A stretch of DNA of 64,000 bases from Pseudomonadota bacterium (GTDB lineage: Bacteria > Pseudomonadota > Gammaproteobacteria > Burkholderiales > Rhodocyclaceae): the NCBI GenBank assembly GCA_018241725.1, contig JAFEDI010000138.1, forward strand, positions 62,001-126,000, given 5' to 3'. Positions 56,762-64,000 of this stretch are shown here, in pieces. A program made the position numbers and the translations under genes. Numbering within the stretch: the first letter of the stretch is position 1; every line of letters begins with the position of its first letter. Under the pieces are notes generated by a model. It made no database searches. It saw only the letters and a program-made list of their open reading frames with translations, and was not told the origin of the DNA.

Positions 56762-59061
56762 AATTCCCGAACGACATCTTCCTCGCCCACACCGCGGAAA
56801 ACTGCGACGGCAGCCCCCGGGCGCATGTGCTGGCGGAACACCTGCGGTGCGTCAGCGAAGAGGCTGCGGCCAGCGCCACGCCCTTTGGCGCCGCCGACTG
56901 GGCCCGCCTGGCCGGCCTGTGGCACGACCTCGGCAAATATCGCCCCGGTTTCCAGCGCTACATCCGCGACTGCGCCGACGCCCATATCGAAGGCCGCGTT
57001 CCGTCGAAGGACAAGACCCACTCGGCCGCCGGCGCCCTGCATGCCATCGCGCACCTCAAATCCCGCCACGGCCTCCGTGGCGAAATGGCCGCCACGGTAT
57101 TGGCTTACCTGATCGCCGGCCACCATGCCGGGCTGGCCGACTGGCACGGGGGACTGAAAGGACGTCTCGCATCCGACGATGCCCGCCGCGAATACACCGA
57201 CGCCATCGCCGCCGCCCCGGTGAGCATTCTCGAAAACAGCAGCACCCTCGACCTGAAGGATGCCGTGCCCGGTGGCCTCCTCACCCCCGGCGCCTTCGCC
57301 CTGTGGCTGCGCATGCTGTTCTCGACCCTCGTCGATGCCGACTTCCTCGACACCGAAGCATTCATGGATGCCGGCAAGGCCGATGCCCGCGGCGATTTCC
57401 CACCTCTCGCCGAGATGCGCGAGACCTACAACACCCACATGGCCAGCTTCACCGCCGACACACCGGTACGCCGGATTCGCGCCGACATCCTGCACCAGTG
57501 TCGCGGCAAGGCCAGGGCCGCACCGGGCCTGTACACCCTCACCGTCCCCACCGGCGGCGGCAAGACCCTCGCCAGCCTGGGCTTTGCGCTGGATCACGCG
57601 CTCGCCCACGACAAACGACGCATCATCTACGCCATTCCCTACACCAGCATCATCGAGCAAACCGCCGACATATTCCGCGACGTCTTCGCCCCCTTGGGCC
57701 GCGAATGTGTCGTCGAACATCACAGCCAGGCCGAAAGCGACCCCGCCGACGAAACCCGCGCCTCCCGCCTCGCCTGCGAAAACTGGGATGCCCCACTCGT
57801 CGTCACCACCAACGTCCAGCTCTTCGAATCGCTCTTCGCCGCCCGCACGTCCCGCTGCCGCAAGCTGCACCGGCTCGTCGGCAGCGTGCTGATTCTCGAC
57901 GAAGCCCAGCAACTGCCGCCCGAATTCCTGCAACCCATCCTCGACGTACTGCGCCTCCTGATCCAGCACTACGGCGTCACCGTCGTGCTGTGCACCGCCA
58001 CCCAGCCCGCCCTGAGCACCACCGACTACTTCGACCCGTCGATGAACCTGCGCGGCCTCGACGACGCCACCGAACTCATGGACGACCCGGACGCCTTGTA
58101 CGCAGCCCTCAAGCGCGTCGACGTTCGCCTGCCGGCAGACTTCAATACGCCCACCGAATGGCCGGCCCTGGCCGACGAACTCACCAACCATGACAGCGTG
58201 CTCGCCATCGTCAACACCCGCGGTGGCGCCCGCGAACTCCACCGGCGCATGCCCAAGGGCACGCTGCATCTGTCGGCACTGATGTGTGGAGCCCATCGCA
58301 AGGACGTCATCGACCACATCAAGGCCCGCCTCGCTGCCCGCCGGATGGGCGACGACAAGGCACCGCTGCGGGTCGTCAGCACCCAGCTCGTCGAAGCCGG
58401 CGTCGATCTCGATTTCCCGGTGGTCTATCGCGCACTGGCCGGGCTCGACTCCATCGCCCAGGCCGCCGGGCGCTGCAACCGGGAAGGCACCCTGCCGGAG
58501 CAAGGCAAGGTCGTTGTCTTCGTACCGCCCGGAAAAATACCTGCCGGCTCGCTCAGTCAAGGCGCGCAAGCCTGCCGCAGCGTGCTCCAAGGAGAGGTCG
58601 AAAACCCCCTCGACCGCAAATTGTTCGAAGCCTACTTCCGCCAGCTCTACGCCACAGCCAACCTCGACCAGCACGGCATCGTCGACCTGCTCAAACTTGC
58701 CCCAACCCGCGAAGACCCACTCGCCATTGCCTTCCGCACAGCGGCCGACAAGTTCCAGCTGATTCCCGACAACCAGGCGCCGGTCGTCGCCCTCTACCGC
58801 GGCCCGGACGGCAAGGACGAAAAGGTGGACATGCTCCTTGGGGCCCTCAAGAAGGAGGGTCCCGAACGCTGGCTGATGCGTGCCCTGCAGCGCTACACCG
58901 TCAGCCTTCCCCAACAGCAGGCCGAACGCCTGCTCGCCCAAGGCAACCTGAGCCTCGCCATGCCAGGACTGTACGTACAGGCAAACGATCTGCTCTACGA
59001 CCCACTACTCGGTCTTCGCGCCGACGACCAGCCCCTTCCCCCCAGCGGACTCGTCTGCTGA
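56758..59061 (+). CDS. cas3: Cas3 helicase-nuclease (type I-C)
   Basis: Degrades target DNA after recognition by Cascade. The 767 residues begin with an HD nuclease domain (metal ligands at H56-D57 in LWHDLGKYRPGF, plus KTHSAAGALH and IAGHHAGLADW), then a superfamily 2 helicase with Walker A PTGGGKT at 264-270, box II DEAQQ, motif III TATQPAL, and motif VI QAAGRCNREG. All catalytic parts are intact. Length is typical of I-C Cas3. Starts after the WYL regulator gene and leads the Cas5-Cas8-Cas7-Cas4-Cas1 set. Confidence 0.95.
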   Translation: MKFPNDIFLAHTAENCDGSPRAHVLAEHLRCVSEEAAASATPFGAADWARLAGLWHDLGKYRPGFQRYIRDCADAHIEGRVPSKDKTHSAAGALHAIAHLKSRHGLRGEMAATVLAYLIAGHHAGLADWHGGLKGRLASDDARREYTDAIAAAPVSILENSSTLDLKDAVPGGLLTPGAFALWLRMLFSTLVDADFLDTEAFMDAGKADARGDFPPLAEMRETYNTHMASFTADTPVRRIRADILHQCRGKARAAPGLYTLTVPTGGGKTLASLGFALDHALAHDKRRIIYAIPYTSIIEQTADIFRDVFAPLGRECVVEHHSQAESDPADETRASRLACENWDAPLVVTTNVQLFESLFAARTSRCRKLHRLVGSVLILDEAQQLPPEFLQPILDVLRLLIQHYGVTVVLCTATQPALSTTDYFDPSMNLRGLDDATELMDDPDALYAALKRVDVRLPADFNTPTEWPALADELTNHDSVLAIVNTRGGARELHRRMPKGTLHLSALMCGAHRKDVIDHIKARLAARRMGDDKAPLRVVSTQLVEAGVDLDFPVVYRALAGLDSIAQAAGRCNREGTLPEQGKVVVFVPPGKIPAGSLSQGAQACRSVLQGEVENPLDRKLFEAYFRQLYATANLDQHGIVDLLKLAPTREDPLAIAFRTAADKFQLIPDNQAPVVALYRGPDGKDEKVDMLLGALKKEGPERWLMRALQRYTVSLPQQQAERLLAQGNLSLAMPGLYVQANDLLYDPLLGLRADDQPLPPSGLVC

Positions 59062-59109
59062 ACCGCTGCCCCACCCACATTTCACCTGGAGCCCAAGAGC
59101 GAGCCAACG

Positions 59110-59769
59110 ATGAACACATTCTGTCTGGAAGTCAGCGGTCCATTCGCCTGCTTCACGCGACCGGAAATGAAGGTCGAGCGCGTCTCCTACGACGTCATCA
59201 CCCCGTCAGCCGCGCGTTCGGTGTTCGAAGCCATCCTGTGGAAGCCGCAAATCCGCTGGCGGATCACGCGTATCGAAGTATTGAACCCGATCCGCTGGAT
59301 CAACCTGCGGCGCAACGAAGTCGGCGCCGTCGTCTCGACCCGCAACGTGCAGCAGGCCCTGAACGCCGGCAGCGGCACGCTCGGGCTCGACATCGAAGAC
59401 GAACGCCAGCAGCGCGCCGGCCTCTTCCTGCGCGATGCGGCCTACCGCTTGCACGCAGAGCTGCTTCTTTCACCCAAGGCCAACGATCCGCTCGTCAAAT
59501 ACACCGAGATGTTCACCCGCCGTGCCACCAAGGGCCAGTGCGTGAACCAGCCTTACCTCGGCTGCCGCGAGTTCGCCGCCGCCTTCCGGTTGGTAGCCGA
59601 CACAACCACCGAGCGCCCAGCCATTGGCGAGACCCGCGATCTCGGCTGGATGCTCCACGACCTCGACTTCACCAACCCCTCCGCCCCGCAGCCGCGCTTC
59701 TTCCGCGCGGAGCTGAAGAACGGCGTAATCCTCGTGCCGGACTTCGAAACCGGAGAGGTGAAGTCATGA
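59110..59769 (+). CDS. cas5c: Cas5c (Cas5d), crRNA-processing subunit
   Basis: In type I-C this protein both cuts the precursor crRNA and caps the 5' handle in Cascade. The 219 residues fit the family (220-240). The start MNTFCLEVSGPFACFTRPEMKVERVSYDV is a clear Cas5c signature, followed by PSAARSVFEAILWKPQIRW. Candidate catalytic Tyr and Lys residues are present in these conserved blocks, but I did not assign them by alignment. Ribosome site is weak; the gap from cas3 is 48 bp. It overlaps cas8c by 4 bp (ATGA). Confidence 0.93.
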   Translation: MNTFCLEVSGPFACFTRPEMKVERVSYDVITPSAARSVFEAILWKPQIRWRITRIEVLNPIRWINLRRNEVGAVVSTRNVQQALNAGSGTLGLDIEDERQQRAGLFLRDAAYRLHAELLLSPKANDPLVKYTEMFTRRATKGQCVNQPYLGCREFAAAFRLVADTTTERPAIGETRDLGWMLHDLDFTNPSAPQPRFFRAELKNGVILVPDFETGEVKS

Positions 59770-61523
59770 TCCTTCAGGCCCTGTACGACTACTACCAGCG
59801 CAAATGCGCCTCTGCCGACCCGGCCGAACGGCTGCCCGCTTATGGGCTGGAGGAGAAGGAAATCCCCTTCATCCTCGAAATCACCGCCGACGGCGAACTG
59901 GTGCAACTGCGCGACACCCGCAGCCAGGACGGCAAGAAGAAGGTCGGCCGGCGCTACCTCGTTCCACAGGGCGTCAAGCGGGCAAGCGGCATTGCGGCCA
60001 ACCTGCTGTGGGACAACGTCGAATATCTCACTGGCATCGACACCCGCGGCAAACCGGAACGGGTCATCGAACAGCATGCGGCTTTCCGTGCCCGCATCAA
60101 TGCACTCCCGGAATCAGCCCAGGCTGACGCAGGACTGCAAGCCGTGCAGGCCTATCTCAACAAGATCGACCCTGAGCGCCTCGCACAGGAGCCACGCTTT
60201 GCCGAAGCGAAGGAAAGCAACGCCCTGATGAGCTTTCAGCTCCACGGCGAGCCGCAACTCGTCTGCCAGCGCCCGGCCGTGGCCAGCGCCGCGATGGTTG
60301 CCGGCGATCCGACGGGAGACACACCCAAAGCGCTATGCCTCGTCACGGGCCAAGCCGCCGAGACCGAACGCCTGCACGCGGCGATCAAGGGCGTGTGGGG
60401 CGCGCAGACATCCGGCGCCAACATCGTGTCCTTCAACCTGGACGCCTTCGAGTCCTACGGCAAGCGCAAACTCCAGGGCGAGAACGCCCCGGTCGGCAAA
60501 CCGGCCGCCTTCGCCTACACCACCGCGCTGAACCACCTGCTCGGCAAGGGCTCGCGCAACCGCTTCCAGGTCGGCGACGCCTCGACTGTCTGCTGGGCCG
60601 AGCAACAAGGCGAAGCGGTTTCCGAGTACGACACCGTGTTCGCCGACATCTTCGGCCAGCACGACGACCCGGACGCCGGCGTGAAAGCGGTGACGACGCT
60701 TTTCGACTCGGTGCAGAGCGGGCGTTTCGACGGCGTCGAAGGCGCAGCCCGCTACTTTGTGCTGGGCCTCGCCCCCAACGCGGCACGCATCAGCGTGCGT
60801 TTCTTTTACACGATGACACTGGCCGAATTGGCGCCACGCATCCTGCAGCACTTCAAGGATCTGAAGCTCACGCGCGGCCCCAACGACCCAGACTACCCGT
60901 CGCTGTTCCGCCTGCTCACAGCCTGCGCAGCGCAGGGCAAGGCCGACAACATTCCACCCAACCTGGGCGGCGCCATCGTCGATGCAATCCTTGCCGACCC
61001 CGACGCCCCTTACCCCAGCCTGTGGCTCAACGCCGCAGTCAATCGCTGCCGTGCCGAGCGGGAGGTGAACTACCACCGCGCCGCCGCCATCAAGGCCTGC
61101 CTGAACCGATCCATCCGCCGCCATCCGCAGGAAAAGGAGTTCCAACCCATGCTCGACCTCGACAACACCCACGCGGCCTACCGCCTCGGGCGGCTGTTCG
61201 CCGTCCTGGAGAAGATCCAGGAAGAAGCCTCGCCGGGTCTCAACGCAACGATCCGCGACCGTTATTACGGCGCGGCCTCTTCCACGCCGGTGGCCGTGTT
61301 TACCACCTTGCTGCGCCTCAAGAACGCCCACCTCAAGAAACTATCCCCGGGCCGTTCGGTGTCGTTCGAGAAGCTGCTCGGCGAGGTGCTGTCCGCAGTC
61401 ACCGATTTTCCCGCCCATCTGACGCTCACCGACCAGGGCCGCTTCGCCCTCGGCTACTACCACCAGCGCCAGGCCTTCTTCACCAAATCCGACAAGACTG
61501 AATCCACCGAGGAGAACAACTGA
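59766..61523 (+). CDS. cas8c: Cas8c, large subunit of type I-C Cascade
   Basis: Large subunit of Cascade that recognises the protospacer-adjacent motif. The 585 residues begin [21 protein letters not shown], with [22 protein letters not shown] in the middle and [19 protein letters not shown]. Start overlaps the cas5c stop by 4 bp and the end overlaps the cas7c start by one base. The last 124 residues, from Met462, are also a likely separate product, the small subunit Cas11c. Confidence 0.94.
   Translation: MILQALYDYYQRKCASADPAERLPAYGLEEKEIPFILEITADGELVQLRDTRSQDGKKKVGRRYLVPQGVKRASGIAANLLWDNVEYLTGIDTRGKPERVIEQHAAFRARINALPESAQADAGLQAVQAYLNKIDPERLAQEPRFAEAKESNALMSFQLHGEPQLVCQRPAVASAAMVAGDPTGDTPKALCLVTGQAAETERLHAAIKGVWGAQTSGANIVSFNLDAFESYGKRKLQGENAPVGKPAAFAYTTALNHLLGKGSRNRFQVGDASTVCWAEQQGEAVSEYDTVFADIFGQHDDPDAGVKAVTTLFDSVQSGRFDGVEGAARYFVLGLAPNAARISVRFFYTMTLAELAPRILQHFKDLKLTRGPNDPDYPSLFRLLTACAAQGKADNIPPNLGGAIVDAILADPDAPYPSLWLNAAVNRCRAEREVNYHRAAAIKACLNRSIRRHPQEKEFQPMLDLDNTHAAYRLGRLFAVLEKIQEEASPGLNATIRDRYYGAASSTPVAVFTTLLRLKNAHLKKLSPGRSVSFEKLLGEVLSAVTDFPAHLTLTDQGRFALGYYHQRQAFFTKSDKTESTEENN
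61149..61523 (+). CDS. cas11c: Cas11c, small subunit from an internal start in cas8c
   Basis: In type I-C systems the small subunit is made from an internal start within cas8c. Here an in-frame ATG at 61149 follows AAGGAG nine bases upstream, much stronger than average for this operon, and starts a 124-residue helical product ([23 protein letters not shown]). Length and position match Cas11c in studied I-C systems, where it stabilises Cascade on DNA. The same frame continues to the cas8c stop. Confidence 0.75.
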   Translation: MLDLDNTHAAYRLGRLFAVLEKIQEEASPGLNATIRDRYYGAASSTPVAVFTTLLRLKNAHLKKLSPGRSVSFEKLLGEVLSAVTDFPAHLTLTDQGRFALGYYHQRQAFFTKSDKTESTEENN

Positions 61524-62482
61524 TGGCTCTCACCAACCGCTACGACTTCGTGCTGCTCTTCGACGTGAAGGACGGCAACCCCAATGGCGACCCGGACGCC
61601 GGCAACCTGCCGCGCCTCGATGCCGAATCCGGCCACGGACTGGTCACCGATGTGTCTCTCAAGCGCAAGGTGCGCAACTTCGTAGGGCTGGTGAAGGAAC
61701 AAGACAGCCGCGATCCGCAACCGGGCGAAAAGCGCTTCGAAATCTACGTCCGTGAAAAGGCCATCCTCAACAACCAGCACCAGCGCGCCTACTCGGCGCT
61801 CAAACTGGACGCCTCCGAAGAGGCGGGCGAGGAATTCGCGCTGGACGCCGACGAGCCGGCCGGAAAGAAGAAAAAACCCGCCAAGGAAAAGCGCAAAGGC
61901 AGCGCCGACGACGTCGATCAGGCCCGCAAATGGATGTGCCAGAACTTCTTCGACGTGCGCACTTTCGGGGCCGTGATGTCCACCGGCATCAACTGCGGCC
62001 AGGTGCGCGGCCCGGTCCAGCTCACCTTCGCCCGCTCGGTGGCGCCCATCGTCGCGCTGGAGCACTCCATCACCCGCATGGCCGTCGCCACCGAAGCCGA
62101 GGCGGAGAAACAGCAAGGCGACAACCGCACCATGGGTCGCAAGCACACCGTGCCCTACGGCGTGTATATGGCCCACGGCTTCGTGTCGTCCTTCCTGGCC
62201 AAGCAGACCGGCTTCGGCGAGGAGGATCTGGAATTGCTGTGGCAAGCGCTGGAGCACATGTTCGAGCACGACCGCTCCGCCTCCCGCGGAGAAATGGCCA
62301 CCCGCGGGCTGTACGTCTTCAAGCACGACTCGGAACTCGGCAACGCCCCCGCCCATGAACTGTTCAAGCGCGTGACAGCCCAGCCGACGATTGAAATTCC
62401 ACGCGACTTCGAAAACTACAAAGTCACGGTGAACGACACCGACCTACCGGCCGGCGTCTCGCTGATCCGTCGGGTAGGCTGA
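61523..62482 (+). CDS. cas7c: Cas7c (Csd2), crRNA backbone subunit
   Basis: Backbone subunit that polymerises along the crRNA. The 319 residues contain [45 protein letters not shown] and [14 protein letters not shown], all strongly conserved in the family. The protein is longer than common I-C Cas7 (about 290); the surplus is in a Glu- then Lys-rich loop about 100-130 ([13 protein letters not shown]). GAGGAG precedes the ATG, which overlaps the cas8c stop by one base. It is the last cas gene before the antisense toxin-antitoxin pair. Confidence 0.94.
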   Translation: MALTNRYDFVLLFDVKDGNPNGDPDAGNLPRLDAESGHGLVTDVSLKRKVRNFVGLVKEQDSRDPQPGEKRFEIYVREKAILNNQHQRAYSALKLDASEEAGEEFALDADEPAGKKKKPAKEKRKGSADDVDQARKWMCQNFFDVRTFGAVMSTGINCGQVRGPVQLTFARSVAPIVALEHSITRMAVATEAEAEKQQGDNRTMGRKHTVPYGVYMAHGFVSSFLAKQTGFGEEDLELLWQALEHMFEHDRSASRGEMATRGLYVFKHDSELGNAPAHELFKRVTAQPTIEIPRDFENYKVTVNDTDLPAGVSLIRRVG

Positions 62483-62490
62483 AAACCTCC

Positions 62491-62784
62491 TCAGCGCCGC
62501 TTTGCCCAATACCTCGGACGGCGGCGCTGATGGGCAATGGCCAGAATTCGCAAAACATCACCCTCTATGCGATATACAACCCAATAAGGAAAACTCTCGA
62601 GGGTAAGCCGACGGGTATCCCGGACAAACGGCGTGCCGATATCAGGATGCCTACGGATCAGTTCGATGCAAGACTGGACGTTCGCCATCAAATTCAGCGC
62701 AGCACGCGGGCTTCCTCCTGCGCGATACCAACTTGCAGCACGAACCGCCTCCTCAAGCGCCAGCGGATGAAAGGAGAAACGCAT
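62491..62784 (-). CDS. parE: RelE/ParE-type toxin
   Basis: A 97-residue basic protein of the RelE/ParE superfamily. The N-terminus RFSFHPLALEEAVRAASWYR, the ALNLMANVQSCIELIRRHPDIGTP helix-loop and the C-terminal YWVVYRIEGDVLRILAIAHQRRRP are typical. ParE toxins poison DNA gyrase and RelE cut mRNA; sequence favours ParE because it has the RRHPDIGTP region. It lies antisense between cas7c (8 bp from its stop) and cas4, 3 bp downstream of its antitoxin gene. Base composition is AT-richer than the cas genes, suggesting separate origin. Confidence 0.88.
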   Translation of the reverse strand: MRFSFHPLALEEAVRAASWYRAGGSPRAALNLMANVQSCIELIRRHPDIGTPFVRDTRRLTLESFPYWVVYRIEGDVLRILAIAHQRRRPRYWAKRR

Positions 62785-62787
62785 GCA

Positions 62788-63036
62788 TCAGCGCGAGCCG
62801 ATAGCCGCAGCACGCAGGCGTGCAAGCGCCTCGTCACCGTCGACCCAGGCGACTTCTCCTCGCTCCATTGCGTCGACACGGCGTTCGGCCTCCTCGGCCC
62901 AGGCCGTTTCGATCTCTTCAGGCGTAACTCCCGGATCGGCATCACGATGCGCGAGCAGGCTCACGATGAGCGCATCCAGATCGTCCAGCGGGAGTTGCAG
63001 GGCTTCGGCAACCAGGGCCTGCAGGGGCATGCTCAT
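62788..63036 (-). CDS. Antitoxin, addiction-module component family
   Basis: An 82-residue acidic protein that should neutralise the toxin encoded directly downstream. It matches the short addiction-module component family: helical N-terminus (ALVAEALQLPLDDLDALIVSLLA), a central VTPEEIETAWAEEAERRVDAMERGEV and a C-terminal ALARLRAAAI segment. It has no obvious DNA-binding helix, which is usual in this family. The ATG at 63036 follows GAGGA six bases upstream. Its likely promoter lies in 63037-63083, overlapping the cas4 start, in the direction opposite to cas transcription. Confidence 0.85.
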   Translation of the reverse strand: MSMPLQALVAEALQLPLDDLDALIVSLLAHRDADPGVTPEEIETAWAEEAERRVDAMERGEVAWVDGDEALARLRAAAIGSR

Positions 63037-63045
63037 GACAAATCC

Positions 63046-63055
63046 TCGACGTCGA
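63046..63055. promoter_or_regulatory. Short palindrome between antitoxin and cas4
   Basis: TCGACGTCGA, a perfect 10-bp palindrome 10 bp upstream of the antitoxin start and 29 bp before cas4, in the gap where their control regions overlap. It is a possible operator for autoregulation of the toxin-antitoxin pair. Cas4 itself has no clear ribosome site in this gap. Confidence 0.35.
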
Positions 63056-63083
63056 TAACGACTTCAATCTTAGCAGCCACCCC

Positions 63084-63719
63084 ATGCCGGAACCACTCGA
63101 CCCCATTCCCCTCTCCGCCCTCCAGCACTGGGCCTATTGCCCGCGCCAGTGCGCGCTCATCCACCTCGAACAAGCGTTCGAGGACAACGTGTTCACGCTG
63201 CGCGGGCAGGCCGTCCATGCCCGTGCCGACCAGCCCGGCGTGGAGGTGCGTGCCGGCTTGCGGGCCGAGCGCGCGCTACCGGTGTTCAGCGACCGCCTCG
63301 GTCTGATCGGCAAGGCCGACGTGGTGGAGCTCCAGCCCGACGGCACACCCTACCCGGTGGAATACAAGCACGGCTCGCGCAACAAGAAGGCGGCCATTGC
63401 CGCCTGCGACGACCTGCAACTGGCCGGGCAGGCCCTGTGCCTGGAAGAAATGAGCGGCAGAGCGGTACCCGAAGGGGCACTGTTCTACGCGACCTCCAAG
63501 CGCCGCCGGGTTGTACCGATCACGCTGGCGCTACGCACCGCCGTCGAGACCGCCGTGATCGAGATCCGCACCATGCTGGCCGGCGGCCAGACTCCGCCCC
63601 CGGTTAACGACGAACGCTGCCATGCCTGCTCCCTGCGCGACCTGTGCCAACCAGCAGCACTGTCCCACACCGCCGAACGGGATGCCCTTCACCAAGCCCT
63701 CTTCGACCCGGATACCTGA
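63084..63719 (+). CDS. cas4: Cas4 nuclease of the spacer-acquisition module
   Basis: Cas4 trims prespacers with the right PAM before Cas1-Cas2 inserts them. The 211 residues have the first cysteine at C19 in AYCPRQC and the cluster C179, C182 and C188 (CHACSLRDLC) that hold a 4Fe-4S cluster, and RecB-like nuclease motifs in GKADVVE and VEYKHG, followed by QLAGQALCLEE. Everything needed for activity is present. No ribosome site is clear at its ATG, and cas1 begins 3 bp after its stop. Confidence 0.93.
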   Translation: MPEPLDPIPLSALQHWAYCPRQCALIHLEQAFEDNVFTLRGQAVHARADQPGVEVRAGLRAERALPVFSDRLGLIGKADVVELQPDGTPYPVEYKHGSRNKKAAIAACDDLQLAGQALCLEEMSGRAVPEGALFYATSKRRRVVPITLALRTAVETAVIEIRTMLAGGQTPPPVNDERCHACSLRDLCQPAALSHTAERDALHQALFDPDT

Positions 63720-63722
63720 CCC

Positions 63723-64000
63723 ATGCAACTGCTCAATACCCTCTACGTGACCCTGCCGGAGAGCTATCTGCATCTGGAGAACGACACTCTGCGCATCGAG
63801 GTAGAGCACGAAACCCGCCTGCGCGTACCGCTGCACCATGTGGGCAGCGTGGTGTGCTTCGGCAACGTCAAGTTGTCCACACCGCTGATGCACCGGCTGG
63901 CCGACAGCGGTATCGGACTGGTCCTGCTCGACGGCAATGGCCGGTTCAAGGCCCGGCTGGAAGGCCCCGTGTCCGGCAACGTGCTGCTGCGCCAGGCCCA
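63723..64000 (+). CDS. cas1: Cas1 integrase, 5' part only
   Basis: First 92 codons of the Cas1 integrase that inserts new spacers; the rest lies beyond the right edge. The visible part, MQLLNTLYVTLPESYLHLEND, with HHVGSVVCFGNVKLS and the conserved LLDGNGRFKARLEGP, is the N-terminal beta domain of I-C type Cas1. The catalytic Glu/His residues are in the part not seen. It is 3 bp from cas4, completing the Cas4-Cas1 adaptation unit; cas2 and the CRISPR array should follow outside. Confidence 0.9.
   Translation, partial: MQLLNTLYVTLPESYLHLENDTLRIEVEHETRLRVPLHHVGSVVCFGNVKLSTPLMHRLADSGIGLVLLDGNGRFKARLEGPVSGNVLLRQA

Noticed and set aside
62385-62400. ATTGAAA stretch resembling the end of a type I-C CRISPR repeat
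   Set aside because: It lies within cas7c coding sequence and lacks the preceding GC stem of a repeat.
55696-64000. CRISPR array near the cas genes
   Set aside because: No direct repeats with regular spacing are seen; the array must lie past cas1/cas2 to the right of the window.

Overview
The window is a GC-rich stretch of bacterial chromosome, densely coding and with no rRNA or tRNA gene visible. Gene content points to a betaproteobacterium, most likely in or near the Rhodocyclales. This is inferred from a methylmalonyl-CoA module beside an FCD-type GntR regulator, ActP with its DUF485 partner, a DUF1840 protein, a bacteriohemerythrin, abundant c-di-GMP and two-component signalling, and a nor-type accessory gene. 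No rRNA gene is present to confirm it.

Layout. 1-5.5 kb: propionyl-CoA/methylmalonyl-CoA genes (mutase, MeaB chaperone, carboxyltransferase) on the minus strand, with a divergent GntR regulator whose start region carries a perfect 16-bp palindrome. 5.6-12.6 kb: housekeeping genes (acetate permease pair, enoyl-CoA hydratase family, bacteriohemerythrin, TauE/SafE permease, EVE-domain protein, EamA permease, ruvC). 12.7-35.8 kb: one long plus-strand cluster for a contractile phage-tail-like particle, an extracellular contractile injection system (eCIS). It contains a DUF4255 tail-terminator-type protein, a large sheath protein, two tube proteins, a DUF5908 peptide, a LysM hub protein, a VgrG/gpD-like spike, PAAR tip, gp25, a J-like baseplate protein, an Afp12-type baseplate protein, a 916-residue unknown, tape-measure protein, AAA+ ATPase, and finally a 1057-residue DUF4157 protein that looks like the cargo toxin. 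A perfect TGTGA-N6-TCACA (CRP-type) site lies upstream of the first gene. No capsid, terminase, integrase, ClpV or Tss membrane genes accompany it, so it is neither a prophage nor a type VI system.

35.8-55.5 kb: a TauE/SafE permease; a hybrid kinase / HD-GYP / hybrid kinase signalling group; a small exported His/Gly- then Tyr/Pro-rich protein; a MOSC / ROK kinase / RarD group; an isochorismatase-like hydrolase divergent from a LysR regulator; an EAL protein with a degenerate active site; a lipoprotein beside a di-haem peroxidase-type lipoprotein; a norD-like gene without norCBQ; and 3-hydroxybutyrate dehydrogenase.

55.7-64 kb: a type I-C CRISPR-Cas operon: WYL regulator, cas3, cas5c, cas8c (with an internal start for the small subunit Cas11c), cas7c, cas4 and the start of cas1. 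cas1 runs off the right edge, so cas2 and any array lie outside. A ParE-type toxin and its antitoxin are lodged antisense between cas7c and cas4, filling that gap completely. The eCIS with its nuclease-like cargo and the toxin-antitoxin pair inside the cas operon are the most unusual parts of the window.
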